Positions 39,353 to 47,970 of a stretch of DNA of 64,000 bases are shown here, in pieces. The position numbers were made by a program, and so were the translations under genes. Origin of the DNA: Nitrospira sp. (GTDB lineage Bacteria; Nitrospirota; Nitrospiria; Nitrospirales; Nitrospiraceae); NCBI GenBank assembly GCA_029194665.1, contig JARFXO010000008.1, positions 99,166 through 163,165 of the forward strand, given 5' to 3'. Positions within the stretch are counted from its first letter, which is position 1, and the number at the start of each line of letters is the position of its first letter. The notes below the pieces were generated by a model. The model was not told the origin of the DNA. It did no database searches and saw only the letters and a program-made list of their open reading frames with translations.

Positions 39353-39852
39353 ATCGTTCGGGGCCGATCTATATCGGGATCATCGCCGATACCCACGGCC
39401 TGTTCGATCCGGCAATCTTGAGACATTTCAAGGGCGTTGATCACATCCTCCATGCCGGCGACATCGGCAAGCCATCCGTCATCGAACAGCTTGAGGCCAT
39501 TGCTCCTGTGACGGCTGTCTCAGGCAATGTCGATGGATACGAAAAGAGCGGTTTCCCGACAGAGGGCATCATCCGACTGAATGGTCTCCGTATCGCTATC
39601 CGGCATGTTGTATTTGAAGCTGGAAAGCTGACCAAAGAGGGAAGCGCTTTTCTCGGCCGGACTCGGCCAGACATTTGTATTTTCGGCCATACGCATCAGC
39701 CGAAAAGTGAATGGTTGGGCGATACGCTGTTATTCAATCCGGGGTCGGCGGGACCGAAGCGCTTTAGGCTGCCGCGCGGCATTGGTGTCATCGCGGTCGA
39801 AAATGGTTCTATTAAACCTACGCTGATCGCACTTAGTGATCGTGTGAGATAG
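39349..39852 (+). CDS. YfcE-type metallophosphoesterase
   Basis: 167 residues from GTG overlapping the M48 stop. Metal motifs in order: IIADTHGLFD, LHAGDIGKP, VSGNVDGYEKS and FGHTHQPK, the calcineurin-like YfcE pattern, followed by LFNPGSAGPKRFRLP. Such enzymes hydrolyse small phosphodiesters; the natural substrate is not known. Confidence 0.9.
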   Translation: MNRSGPIYIGIIADTHGLFDPAILRHFKGVDHILHAGDIGKPSVIEQLEAIAPVTAVSGNVDGYEKSGFPTEGIIRLNGLRIAIRHVVFEAGKLTKEGSAFLGRTRPDICIFGHTHQPKSEWLGDTLLFNPGSAGPKRFRLPRGIGVIAVENGSIKPTLIALSDRVR

Positions 39853-39886
39853 CGGGCCGTCAGCGCGATCAAGCGCGGATGAGCTC

Positions 39887-40570
39887 TCAAAACCGCAGTC
39901 CTACACCCATCAATCCATAGTGAGTACGAAAATCGATGGCCAACGTGTCCCAATGAAAATCGGATGAAAGATACCGGTACTCACCGAACAGAAAGAGGGG
40001 ATAGGACCGGTTGCTACCGAATAGATGGACATTGGGACTGAGAAGGAGTTGTATTCCACCCAGAAATTGATGGGTAAAGGCGCGGGCTGCGTCAAAATCC
40101 TTATCCTCTCGTCCTGCAATGTTCGGGTTGAGGAGCACGCCGGTGGACCATCCTATGCCGAACCCGCCGTATGGACGAACCTTCTTCCCTGGATAACGCA
40201 GAATGAGGTTGAACGTCGTATTGATAAGGAGGAGATCGGACTGTCCGGTTCCATTGTTCTGGCCGTTGGCGACGTTGGGAAAGGAGACCGCCGAGCCGTG
40301 CATATTGGAATCAATCTCAAGCCCCACCATTCGACGAAGCCTGGAAGGAAAGAGCCCGACCTTGAACCCGGCACCGAATCCCTCTTGAATCGAAGCCCCA
40401 ACCGTTGTTCCTTGATTGAAAATATCCTGATCGTGAGGCCAGGCGCCCAGTGCATAGACGCTCACTTCGGCGTCTCCGAATTCGGCTGACATAGCCACAT
40501 TACGTAAGCACAGGCAGCAGAGCAGCAGGGTTGGCAGAGCGACAAATCGCGGGAGGAAGTCGAGTCCCAC
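39887..40570 (-). CDS. Outer-membrane beta-barrel protein (PagL/OmpW-like size)
   Basis: 227 residues from GTG with a signal peptide (FVALPTLLLCCLCLRNVAM). The mature part has alternating strands (EFGDAEVSVYALGAW, FGAGFKVGLFP, YGGFGIGWSTGVLLNP, FLFGEYRYLSSDFHW) and ends in Phe (YGLMGVGLRF), the usual outer-membrane sorting signal. Eight strands plausible. No catalytic residues of PagL could be fixed, so enzyme function is not claimed. Confidence 0.75.
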   Translation of the reverse strand: MGLDFLPRFVALPTLLLCCLCLRNVAMSAEFGDAEVSVYALGAWPHDQDIFNQGTTVGASIQEGFGAGFKVGLFPSRLRRMVGLEIDSNMHGSAVSFPNVANGQNNGTGQSDLLLINTTFNLILRYPGKKVRPYGGFGIGWSTGVLLNPNIAGREDKDFDAARAFTHQFLGGIQLLLSPNVHLFGSNRSYPLFLFGEYRYLSSDFHWDTLAIDFRTHYGLMGVGLRF

Positions 40571-40598
40571 GGTTCCACGCGGGCATGAGGGAGAAAAT

Positions 40599-40635
40599 GA
40601 AAGGGCCTATCGGAAGTCGTCCCGAAGGCCCTTTC
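40599..40635 (-). terminator. Terminator of the TRL-like lipoprotein gene
   Basis: GAAAGGGCCT (40599-40608) and AGGCCCTTTC (40626-40635) form a perfect 10-bp stem; on the minus strand ATTTTCTC follows. Located 20 bases after the lipoprotein stop. Confidence 0.8.
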
Positions 40636-40654
40636 GACAGGTTGCTACAGCTGA

Positions 40655-40978
40655 TTAGTTACCACGCACGATCGTGCACCATTCGCCGTAGACGCCCAGA
40701 ATGTTCTTGGCATAGTGGTCAACTGATGCGACGGTGCTGACTCCGCCGGCTGCCTTGGCAGCCTGGATGCTTGCATCACCTTGTGCGACCAAGCCTAGGA
40801 TCGAGGTGCCACAGGCCTTGCCCTCTTTGGAGGCAGCAGACGCGTCGGTGGCGACAAAGCCGTACTTCGTCTCGCCAAAGATGGCGCCTGCCATCGGAGA
40901 GGCGACGATCTGACAGCCGCTCAAACCGAGGCCCGCTAGGGCAATAACCGCTAGGGAAAGTCTGGATACGTACTTCAT
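40655..40978 (-). CDS. TRL-like family lipoprotein
   Basis: 107 residues with a lipobox (IALAGLGLSGCQ, lipidated Cys22). The mature protein has alanine-rich helices and the pattern GKACGTSILGLVAQGDASIQ with VDHYAKNILGVYGEWCTIV, as in TRL-like lipoproteins. Two further cysteines (CGTS, WCT) could form a disulfide. AAGGAGG precedes the ATG. Own promoter and terminator. Confidence 0.8.
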   Translation of the reverse strand: MKYVSRLSLAVIALAGLGLSGCQIVASPMAGAIFGETKYGFVATDASAASKEGKACGTSILGLVAQGDASIQAAKAAGGVSTVASVDHYAKNILGVYGEWCTIVRGN

Positions 40979-41041
40979 AGGTCCTCCTTAATAGAATGAA
41001 ATAGTTTGACTGCCTAGCTAAGGGAGGCAATCGCCGAAGCG

Positions 41042-41070
41042 GAGTATAGTCGGACTCATCGCGTTCGTCA
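41042..41070 (-). promoter_or_regulatory. Promoter of the TRL-like lipoprotein gene
   Basis: Minus strand: TTGACG (41070-41065), a 17-base spacer and TATACT (41047-41042). Confidence 0.65.
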
Positions 41071-41166
41071 ATTTAAATTGAGCTGAGACGGACCAAGTGA
41101 ATGATGGCATTTGGAATCGCTCGTGAGGTAGCGAGTAGGTAAGAATCCTTGGGCTGAGAAAAGTGG

Positions 41167-41194
41167 TTGCGATTCGTTCCGATTCGTCTATAAT
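41167..41194 (+). promoter_or_regulatory. Promoter of the DUF3015 gene
   Basis: TTGCGA at 41167-41172, a 16-base spacer and consensus TATAAT at 41189-41194; leader about 140 bases. Confidence 0.6.
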
Positions 41195-41341
41195 TACGCA
41201 AATTTCTCGCCAACAGCAGGAGACCTAGGGACTTCCCTAGTGGCAAGCTCTTTTGAGCCTATCGATCGTGAGTTGAGTTATAGTAGGTGTCGGTGTTTAT
41301 GCGGTAGCATGACGCCTAATCAATCTAACGGAGGAGGACTT

Positions 41342-41848
41342 ATGTCGAAAAAAGCGCTCATTTTGGCTGTCGCCGTGCTGTTCGGCGCCCAGGCTGGTCC
41401 GGCTCTGGCGGCAAACCCAGATACCGGTCCTGGCTGTGGTCTGGGAAAGCTGGCTTGGGAGGATTACAAGGGCCAGAAGGAAATTCTCCCCCAAGTCTTG
41501 ATGGTCACTACCAATGGGACCGGGATGAACACGTTTGCCATCAGCAGCGGAACCTCCGGCTGTACCAATGACGGCAAAATCTTGGGTGAGCATAGGACGA
41601 CTGTATTTGCATCGTTGAACTTCGATGCGCTCACTGCGGAGATGGCTCAGGGGCAGGGTGAACACTTGGCCTCGCTTGCGACGTTGATGGGCGTACCAGC
41701 GGAGCGCCACGCCGCGTTCTTCGCCATGACCCAGGAGCGGTATACGTCCCTGGTTCAAGCTGGGGAAGTTTCTCCGGTGGCATTCGTGAAGTCTCTCAAC
41801 GAAGCGATCGTGGGTCATCCTGTCCTCGCGCAAGCATCGGTACGCTGA
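41342..41848 (+). CDS. DUF3015 family exported protein
   Basis: 168 residues from the ATG at 41342, preceded by GGAGGAGG. Signal peptide LILAVAVLFGAQAGPALAA. The mature N-terminus PDTGPGCGLGKLAWEDYKGQ, then QVLMVTTNGTGMNTFAISSG and TSGCTNDG, match DUF3015. Two cysteines likely pair. Periplasmic, function unknown. The earlier in-frame codons from 41240 lie in the leader. Confidence 0.85.
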   Translation: MSKKALILAVAVLFGAQAGPALAANPDTGPGCGLGKLAWEDYKGQKEILPQVLMVTTNGTGMNTFAISSGTSGCTNDGKILGEHRTTVFASLNFDALTAEMAQGQGEHLASLATLMGVPAERHAAFFAMTQERYTSLVQAGEVSPVAFVKSLNEAIVGHPVLAQASVR

Positions 41849-41856
41849 GGTATTGT

Positions 41857-41886
41857 AAGGGCCCTGGCCGAGATGTCAGGGCCCTT
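41857..41886 (+). terminator. Hairpin spanning the start of the Lnb-type gene
   Basis: AAGGGCCCTG (41857-41866) and CAGGGCCCTT (41877-41886) pair perfectly over a 10-base loop. The ATG of the following open frame (41873-41875) lies in that loop. No U-run follows, so it may be a weak terminator or a translation-control structure. Confidence 0.6.
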
Positions 41887-43807
41887 GTCGTCGCGTTGCG
41901 TCGTGCTGGTTCTTCTTGCATTTCTCGCCCCTTTATTTGCTCCCGTTCCTTCCGATGCGCAGCAATCAGATCATGAGCCGTATCTCCAGCAGCTCATCGA
42001 CCGTGCCGAGGAGGCCAAGCTTGCGGGGCAGCGCGAATGGCATCTGTTGTTGCACTATAGAAAGGGTCTTTTCGGCGGATATGAGAGCGAACAGGACGAT
42101 CCCGGTTTTTTCTTGTCTCCCAATGGGAAGACGGATCCGGCTGCCGAGCTCAATGCAACCCTTGCAAAGTTTTTTTCCGATGAACTGGTCGGTTCCACTC
42201 GACAGCCGGCTCAATGCGCGTTCATCGCACGGTACCACTGGCTCAAGGAACGACTGAATTTTGATGCTACTCGTCTGCCGCCCCTCGCCTGCGAACGGTT
42301 TCATCGGTGGTATGAGGATTTCGAGGTCCAATCTGTCTCGCTGATCTTCCCATCAGCCTTCCTGAATAACCCGGCCTCCATGTTCGGCCATACCCTGTTT
42401 CGCGTCGATCAAAAGGGGCAGACCGAACAGACCCGCATCCTTGCCTATACCATCAACTATGCAGCGCAGGTGCCTCCCGATGCCGGCATCGCGTTTCCAG
42501 TGAAGGGCATCTTCGGAATCTACAAGGGATACTTTTCGACGATTCCCTATTATCTAAAAGTGATGGAATATCGAGACATCGAGAACCGGGATATTTGGGA
42601 ATATCGTTTGAATCTCACTGAAAATCAGTTACGGCGATTCTTGATGCATGCGTGGGAACTCGGGAATGCGTACTTTGATTATTTTTTCTTCAAGGAGAAC
42701 TGTTCCTACCATCTTATGGCCCTCTTGGATTATGCCGACCCGGATTTACGCCTTACTGATGAATTCGTCCTTTGGACAGTCCCGGCCGACACCATACGAC
42801 TCATCACATCGAAACCTGGTCTGGTATCCGATATCGCGTACCGACCGTCCCGTAGTACGGTCATCAAAAGAAAGCGAGAATCGTTGCCCGCAGCAGAACG
42901 AGATCTGGCTCATCGGATCACACAAGATCCAAGCGCGGTGAGCTCACCGGCATTCACCGAGTTGGAATTCCCCAGGCAAGCCTTTCTGCTCGACCTCGCT
43001 TCGGACTACATGCGGTATCGGATTGAGACGACTGATCCTCCGAAACCTGAATGGAAAGCCCGCAACAAGGCCATTCTGGCCGCTCGCAGTCAGCTTCGCA
43101 TTCCATCCGAAGAATTCACCGTGCGACCCTTTGCCCAGCGACCAGAGCTGGGACATAAGACATCACGGGTTAGCGTAGGGGGCGGCTGGCGGAACAACGA
43201 TACGTTTGAGGAAGCGTCGGTGCGGGCCGGGTACCACGATTTGCTTGACCCGGAAATCGGCTATACACCCGGTGCCCAGATCGAAATGGCATCCATTACA
43301 ATCCGCCATTACAATCGCGCCGCACAGACCCGCGTGGAACGAGCCACGCTGCTGAATCTCCTCTCGCTGTCGCCGATCGACTCCGTCTTTCATGCCCCGT
43401 CATGGAAGGTCAACATCGGCATGAACACGATTCGCTATAATGAGTGTCAACTTTGCAGCAATGGTCTGTTCAACGCAGGTATTGGAGGCGCGAAGGAATT
43501 TCGGTTGCTGAAGCGGGAGATCCTGTTCGCCTTCGCGGAAGCCGAGGCGGACGTCAGTAAGGCCTATGATGAGATGTATCGAGTAGGCGGCGGTGGAACG
43601 GTCGGGATGTTGGTCGATCTCACCGAGCGGTGGAAAGTGATGGCGACGGGGACCTATTTAAAATTTCCATTGGGTGACAAATCCGATGACTTCCGGTGGT
43701 TTGTCGGGACACGTTTTACGTTGGCCCGGAATTGGACGGTCAGGTTGGAGTACAACCATCGCGACTACGACAACGATGTGCTGTTCAGTGTCCAGGCGTT
43801 TTTCTGA
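41873..43807 (+). CDS. Lnb N-terminal periplasmic domain (DUF4105) protein
   Basis: 644 residues with a signal peptide (CVVLVLLAFLAPLFAPVPSDAQ). DUF4105 elements: QCAFIARYHWLKERLNF, SLIFPSAFLNNPASMFGHTL, then a beta-rich C-terminal half ending VRLEYNHRDYDNDVLFSVQA, consistent with an outer-membrane barrel. The FKENCSYHLMALLDYA stretch holds a likely catalytic Cys-His pair, as in Lnb-type N-domains. The exact start is uncertain because the first ATG sits in a hairpin loop. Confidence 0.85.
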   Translation: MSGPLSSRCVVLVLLAFLAPLFAPVPSDAQQSDHEPYLQQLIDRAEEAKLAGQREWHLLLHYRKGLFGGYESEQDDPGFFLSPNGKTDPAAELNATLAKFFSDELVGSTRQPAQCAFIARYHWLKERLNFDATRLPPLACERFHRWYEDFEVQSVSLIFPSAFLNNPASMFGHTLFRVDQKGQTEQTRILAYTINYAAQVPPDAGIAFPVKGIFGIYKGYFSTIPYYLKVMEYRDIENRDIWEYRLNLTENQLRRFLMHAWELGNAYFDYFFFKENCSYHLMALLDYADPDLRLTDEFVLWTVPADTIRLITSKPGLVSDIAYRPSRSTVIKRKRESLPAAERDLAHRITQDPSAVSSPAFTELEFPRQAFLLDLASDYMRYRIETTDPPKPEWKARNKAILAARSQLRIPSEEFTVRPFAQRPELGHKTSRVSVGGGWRNNDTFEEASVRAGYHDLLDPEIGYTPGAQIEMASITIRHYNRAAQTRVERATLLNLLSLSPIDSVFHAPSWKVNIGMNTIRYNECQLCSNGLFNAGIGGAKEFRLLKREILFAFAEAEADVSKAYDEMYRVGGGGTVGMLVDLTERWKVMATGTYLKFPLGDKSDDFRWFVGTRFTLARNWTVRLEYNHRDYDNDVLFSVQAFF

Positions 43808-43848
43808 CCATCTTCCTTCTCTGAACCGGTTTACGCTATCCTTCCTCG

Positions 43849-44616
43849 GTGAGTTTCCTCGACCAATTCTTTGTCTATCATCCGGACCCCTGGCAAGATC
43901 GAGATTGGGCAAGCCTGAGCGCTGTGCCGCTCGAAGATGTGTGGTTTCAGGCTTCCGATGGTGTCCGTTTGTTCGGCTGGTACGCGGAAGCGGCGTCTGA
44001 TCGCCCGATCATTCTGTGGTGCCATGGCAATGCCGGCAACATCATCAATCGTCTCGAAAATCTGAAGTTCTTATACCAGATCGGGCTCTCCGTTTTCTTG
44101 TTCGACTATCGAGGGTATGGCAGAAGTGAGAATGTTCGCCCCAGTGAGAAGGGGCTCTACGAGGACGCCTATGGAGCGTATGATTACCTCACCAGGGTGA
44201 GAAGAATCCGCTCCGAACGAATCATCCTGTTCGGGCGATCACTCGGAGCGTCCGTGGCGGGCGAACTCGCGGTACAAAGACCAGCCTCAGGGCTCGTACT
44301 TGAATCGTCGTTTCCTTCCATCGAGGCAGTCGCCAAATTCCATTACGGTGGCTTTCCAGCCCATTGGTTCCTCGGAGCTGAGTTTCGGTTGATCGATCGT
44401 CTGCCGAATCTCTCGCTGCCGAAACTCATCATCCATGGAGATAAGGACGACATCATTCCCGTTGAACTGGGCCGCCAAGTCTTCGACGCGGCCAAACCGC
44501 CCAAGGAATGGTATGTGATCCAAGGCGCCGGCCATAATGACACCTATGTGATGGGCGGCAGCGTCTACTTCCGCCGACTCGGGGAGTTCATCAGAAAAGC
44601 GCTGGCATCGTACTGA
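43849..44616 (+). CDS. Alpha/beta hydrolase (YfhR/BEM46-like)
   Basis: 255 residues from GTG. HGNAGNIINRLENLKFL oxyanion region, DYRGYGRSE, the nucleophile elbow LFGRSLGASVAGELA, the acid IIHGDKDDIIPVELG and the final His in QGAGHNDTY. A TATCCT box ends six bases before the GTG, so the mRNA may be leaderless. Substrate unknown. Confidence 0.9.
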   Translation: MSFLDQFFVYHPDPWQDRDWASLSAVPLEDVWFQASDGVRLFGWYAEAASDRPIILWCHGNAGNIINRLENLKFLYQIGLSVFLFDYRGYGRSENVRPSEKGLYEDAYGAYDYLTRVRRIRSERIILFGRSLGASVAGELAVQRPASGLVLESSFPSIEAVAKFHYGGFPAHWFLGAEFRLIDRLPNLSLPKLIIHGDKDDIIPVELGRQVFDAAKPPKEWYVIQGAGHNDTYVMGGSVYFRRLGEFIRKALASY

Positions 44617-44653
44617 GGTTCAGAGCGCACCTGATTGAGACGGTCTCGTCGAG

Positions 44654-45058
44654 TTACCGTTTGGCCTCAGGCGGCGGCCAGTTCATTTCCGTATGCCGGC
44701 CGCAGTAGTAGCAGAGGAGGCGGTATCGGGCTTTGCGACGAGGATTGGGCAAGGAGATGAAGGTAATGGGAGTATCGTCGTAAGGGCACGTGGGCTGTTC
44801 GTGGAGAAGATGTGATTCCGCCATCAGGGTGATGGAGGCCACATCCCACGAGGGCTGATGTTCTTCCTTGCCGGTGATCTTCTCGGCAGCGTGACAACGT
44901 TCGCAAGTGGCCTCGTAAGACTTGATGCGGGCGCTATGTGGAGTATGATCGGCCACGGCCATCGGTCCGCCGCAGCCAGGCTTCGCACAAGTGAGATGTT
45001 CATGCTGAAGAGCCTGAACAAAACGCCGATGCGTCTCGCGTTCTTGTTCATTTTTCAT
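44654..45058 (-). CDS. Zinc-ribbon hypothetical protein
   Basis: 134 residues from the ATG at 45058 (MKNEQERETHRR). Cysteine pairs CAKPGC, CERCHAAE, CPYDD and CYYCGRHTE plus histidines suggest two zinc sites. No family recognised. The frame opens at 45100, but the added residues are not family-like. Convergent with the hydrolase gene. Confidence 0.6.
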   Translation of the reverse strand: MKNEQERETHRRFVQALQHEHLTCAKPGCGGPMAVADHTPHSARIKSYEATCERCHAAEKITGKEEHQPSWDVASITLMAESHLLHEQPTCPYDDTPITFISLPNPRRKARYRLLCYYCGRHTEMNWPPPEAKR

Positions 45059-45331
45059 GGACTGCCCCCATAATAGCTTGCGTCCGCTCGCACTGCCCAC
45101 ATTGCCCGATCGCCGGTACTCTCCTGCTTCCTCTCAAGAACGGCATCCAAGTTGGTTCCCCTGCGCACATTGAGCGATCACAATGTGTCCACACCTGTCT
45201 CCCTGTCTATGAGGGGGGTGGATTTGTTTTGAACTGCGCGCATTGACCGAGCGTCGCCCCTGCTCTGAAATATGATCCAAGTCTTGGCGCGCGGTCAGCG
45301 AGCACCAAAACGAATCCAGCCCCCTCACTCT

Positions 45332-46066
45332 TTATATTCCCCAGCCCCCGCTGATTTGAATATTCGCTCCGTTCACGTACCGGGCGTCGTCGCTCAACAG
45401 GTAACGAACAGCCGCAACAGTATCGTCGACCGCTCCAATGTACCCGGCGGGAATGCGTTTGGTCATGGCGGCGAGTTCTTGCGGTGCCGCGCTCCCTGAA
45501 TCGATGAAACCGGGCGAGATAGCATTCACTGTGATGCCGTATGGAGCCAAGAGCTTGGCTAATGTGCGCGTCAGGATCAGCACTCCGGCCTTGGCAATAT
45601 AATGGGCGGTCACGTCTGGTTGCGCTGCCATCTGATCCGCATTGGCCATACCGAAGCTGATGATGCGGCCCGCTTTGCGGGACTTCATCCCGGGCGCCAC
45701 GGCCTGCCCGAGATAGAAAATAGGATGCAGATTGCCGGCAAACATCTCGTTCCAGCCCTCGATGGTTTCGTCGAACAGGTTCCTTCGATGATAAGGGCCG
45801 GCGCCGTTGATCAAGACATCGATTCGTCCCCATTCTTTTTCAACCTGCGTGACCATGTGCGTGGCTGCCACCGGGTCAGAAACATCGCATCGAAGCGCCA
45901 GTGCTTGTCCTCCTCGCTGCGCGATATCCTGCGCCGTTGCTTTGGCCTCGGCTTCGCTGGTTCTGTAGCAGAAGGCAATGTTCCACTGCCGCGACGCCAG
46001 GTCGAGGGCGATCCCTCGTCCTATGCCTTTCGCTCCTCCGGTGATCAGTGCGACGCGCTGACTCAT
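45332..46066 (-). CDS. Short-chain dehydrogenase/reductase with altered catalytic Tyr
   Basis: 244 residues. NAD(P) motif TGGAKGIGRGIALDLASRQ, NGAG at 87-90 and C-terminal VNGANIQISGGWGI fit FabG-like SDRs. Where YxxxK is expected the sequence is H155-Y-I-A-K159, so the catalytic tyrosine position appears to be histidine with Tyr156 one place later. Last gene of the minus-strand run starting at 52234; 31 bases after the preceding gene. Substrate unknown. Confidence 0.85.
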   Translation of the reverse strand: MSQRVALITGGAKGIGRGIALDLASRQWNIAFCYRTSEAEAKATAQDIAQRGGQALALRCDVSDPVAATHMVTQVEKEWGRIDVLINGAGPYHRRNLFDETIEGWNEMFAGNLHPIFYLGQAVAPGMKSRKAGRIISFGMANADQMAAQPDVTAHYIAKAGVLILTRTLAKLLAPYGITVNAISPGFIDSGSAAPQELAAMTKRIPAGYIGAVDDTVAAVRYLLSDDARYVNGANIQISGGWGI

Positions 46067-46097
46067 GCGGCTCCCTGGTTGATCGATGAGTGGGTCA

Positions 46098-46850
46098 TTA
46101 TGCTCTCGTTCGCAATCGTTTAGCGAGTAAATCCAGCACGCCCGTGGTACGGACTGAAAAAGACCGTTCGTTTTTTGGTTTCTTGGCCTCGACGGTACAG
46201 GCTTCGATGAGGGCTTCGAGATCGGCCAGGGTATCGACGTCTCGCCAGGGTTGAATCAAGGAAGCCTTGAGTCCGATCTCCGCTGCATTCTTCTGTGTGA
46301 GTCTGAGGACCTGATCAGTTGACCAAGGAATGTCGGCGAAGAGTTCCGGTGCCATCCGCTTGAGGCCGATCAGATAATAGCCTCCATCAAAAGCCGGACC
46401 GAGCACAAGATCATGGTTCTCCAGCGAGGTGAGGGCCTGTTTAAAATGATCGAGCGGAAGGGCCGGCACATCCGTCCCCAGGAGTATGACCTGTCGGTAT
46501 CCTTGTGCGAACAGTGTTTTAAATACCTGGTTCATGCGTGCGCCGAGGTTGTCGCCGACTTGGTCGAGCAGCTTCACTGCCTGCCGTTCTTCCATGATCT
46601 TGAAGAAGACATGCGTCGCTGACGGTGCACAGGCAAGATGGCGATCGAGCGGCAGTTTCAGTTTCGAGGTCGCAACCTTTGTTCTCTCCAACGTATCGAT
46701 CACAAAACTACCGTGGAGCGTGGCCGCTTCGTCGGGGGTCAGCGGCGGACAGAGACGTGTCTTCACCTGACCCGGGATCGGTGCTTTGGCGAAAATCACT
46801 AGCGCAGTGTTGAGGGCTGAGGGCTGTGGGCTGTGTTTTGGGTTTCCCAT
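46098..46850 (-). CDS. TIGR04282-type glycosyltransferase/nucleotidyltransferase-like protein (DUF2064)
   Basis: 250 residues. Core motifs: ALVIFAKAPIPGQVKTRLCP, ILLGTDVPALPLDHF, LVLGPAFDGGYYLIGLKRM and SLIQPWRDVDTLADLEAL, the pattern of the family named for arsenosugar biosynthesis. The first dozen codons (HSPQPSALN) are made of a period-7 repeat, so the true start may be further in. Three bases after the TIGR04283-type gene; probably co-translated. Confidence 0.85.
   Translation of the reverse strand: MGNPKHSPQPSALNTALVIFAKAPIPGQVKTRLCPPLTPDEAATLHGSFVIDTLERTKVATSKLKLPLDRHLACAPSATHVFFKIMEERQAVKLLDQVGDNLGARMNQVFKTLFAQGYRQVILLGTDVPALPLDHFKQALTSLENHDLVLGPAFDGGYYLIGLKRMAPELFADIPWSTDQVLRLTQKNAAEIGLKASLIQPWRDVDTLADLEALIEACTVEAKKPKNERSFSVRTTGVLDLLAKRLRTRA
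46808..46835. repeat. Period-7 array within the 5' codons of the TIGR04282-type gene
   Basis: TGTTGAG, GGCTGAG, GGCTGTG, GGCTGTG lie in 7-base phase from 46808. No matching inverted arm is seen. It resembles the intergenic arrays of the rTCA block. Confidence 0.65.
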
Positions 46851-46853
46851 TGC

Positions 46854-47558
46854 CTATCGTACTGCCTTGTAGAAATCCTTGAGGCGATGGGGACTCACCC
46901 CGATCCAGTACAAGAATCGTAGGGTCCACATCAAGAAGATGGTTCTCAAGGGGCCCTGCTGTTCCCAGCGGCGGAACGATGTGGTGACCTCTTGATGAAG
47001 TGCCACGATCAGTCCAGTACGCTTCAGTCTCCGACTGAATTCAATGTCTTCCATCAATGGGATGTCAGCGAAGCCTCCGAGCTGCTCAAAGATCCGGCGG
47101 CGCACGAACAGGGCTTGATCGCCCGTGGCGATACCGCTCAATCGAGAACGCCAGTTCATGAACGCGCTGATCATGGTTCCCAAGGCTGAACGAGAGTCGA
47201 AGGCAACATCGAAGCGGCCTCCCACCACCGCAGGGCCGGTGAGCGCCGTCTCGATCATCAGCTGTGCACCGGTCGGCAATAGGGTGTCGGCATGCAAGAA
47301 GAGCAGAATGTCACCCCGGCCGGCCTTCGCCCCCTCGTTCATTTGGCGTGCCCGCCCTGCCGGAGCGGTTAGGATACGAACGTTCGATGCTTCCGCGCAA
47401 AAGACTTCGGCAATCGAGATCGTCTGATCGGTGCTTCCTCCATCAACAACGATGGCTTCGAGGATTTCATCCGTTGGTAGGGATGACAGTGTTTGTCCGA
47501 TGGTCCGCTCTTCATTCAGCGTTGGAATGATGACGGAGATCGTCACCCTGGAGGTCAC
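46854..47558 (-). CDS. TIGR04283-type family 2 glycosyltransferase
   Basis: 234 residues starting at GTG 47558, overlapping the upstream stop by four bases (GTGA). GT2 motifs: ISVIIPTLNEERTIGQTLSS, EAIVVDGGSTDQTISIAE, GDILLFLHADTLLP and DQALFVRRRIFEQLGGF, with PLMEDIEFSRRLKR as acceptor-side motif. It pairs with the TIGR04282 family. The acceptor is unknown; no ArsM or other arsenic gene is adjacent. Confidence 0.9.
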   Translation of the reverse strand: MTSRVTISVIIPTLNEERTIGQTLSSLPTDEILEAIVVDGGSTDQTISIAEVFCAEASNVRILTAPAGRARQMNEGAKAGRGDILLFLHADTLLPTGAQLMIETALTGPAVVGGRFDVAFDSRSALGTMISAFMNWRSRLSGIATGDQALFVRRRIFEQLGGFADIPLMEDIEFSRRLKRTGLIVALHQEVTTSFRRWEQQGPLRTIFLMWTLRFLYWIGVSPHRLKDFYKAVR

Positions 47559-47968
47559 GGTGTGGGCTTCTTGGGCTCGACGAACATGAAATACATGACG
47601 ATGACGATGGTGACCCAGAAGAGGACCTGCTTGTGCCAAAAGAGCACTTCTCCGTATTGAACGAGACCTAAGGCCAGGGTGATCGCAATGGCCATGGTTC
47701 CATAGCGGAGGATCGAAGTTTCGATGGCGGCATTGGCCCAGATCGCGAGGCCACCGAAATAGATGAGGAACGGCATGACATTGATTTCGAAACCGCCGCT
47801 GATAGACAGAAACACATTGAGAAAACCGATAAACATCAGCGCGGATCCCACCATCAAGCCAATGACGTGTATGTGATGCTCGTTCCCACCTCCCTGCTCT
47901 CCCGCGTTGGTCGGACGTGACGGGTGCGGAGGCTCGTCTTGAGGAGGTGTCGGATCGGACGGAGCCAT
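47555..47968 (-). CDS. Small membrane protein, four predicted TM helices
   Basis: 137 residues. A proline-rich hydrophilic N-terminus of about 32 residues is followed by hydrophobic helices HVIGLMVGSALMFIGFLNVF, VMPFLIYFGGLAIWANAA, MAIAITLALGLVQYGEVLFW and VLFWVTIVIVMYFMFV, ending EPKKPTP. No family recognised. Only two bases from the dCTP deaminase gene and overlapping the glycosyltransferase start. Confidence 0.65.
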   Translation of the reverse strand: MAPSDPTPPQDEPPHPSRPTNAGEQGGGNEHHIHVIGLMVGSALMFIGFLNVFLSISGGFEINVMPFLIYFGGLAIWANAAIETSILRYGTMAIAITLALGLVQYGEVLFWHKQVLFWVTIVIVMYFMFVEPKKPTP

Positions 47969-47970
47969 GG

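Larger units (their letters stand above)
40979..41341. other. Divergent promoter region between the lipoprotein and DUF3015 genes
   Basis: 363 bases containing a minus-strand promoter (41042-41070) and a plus-strand promoter (41167-41194), listed separately. The open frame upstream of 41342 on the plus strand is not supported as coding. Confidence 0.6.
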
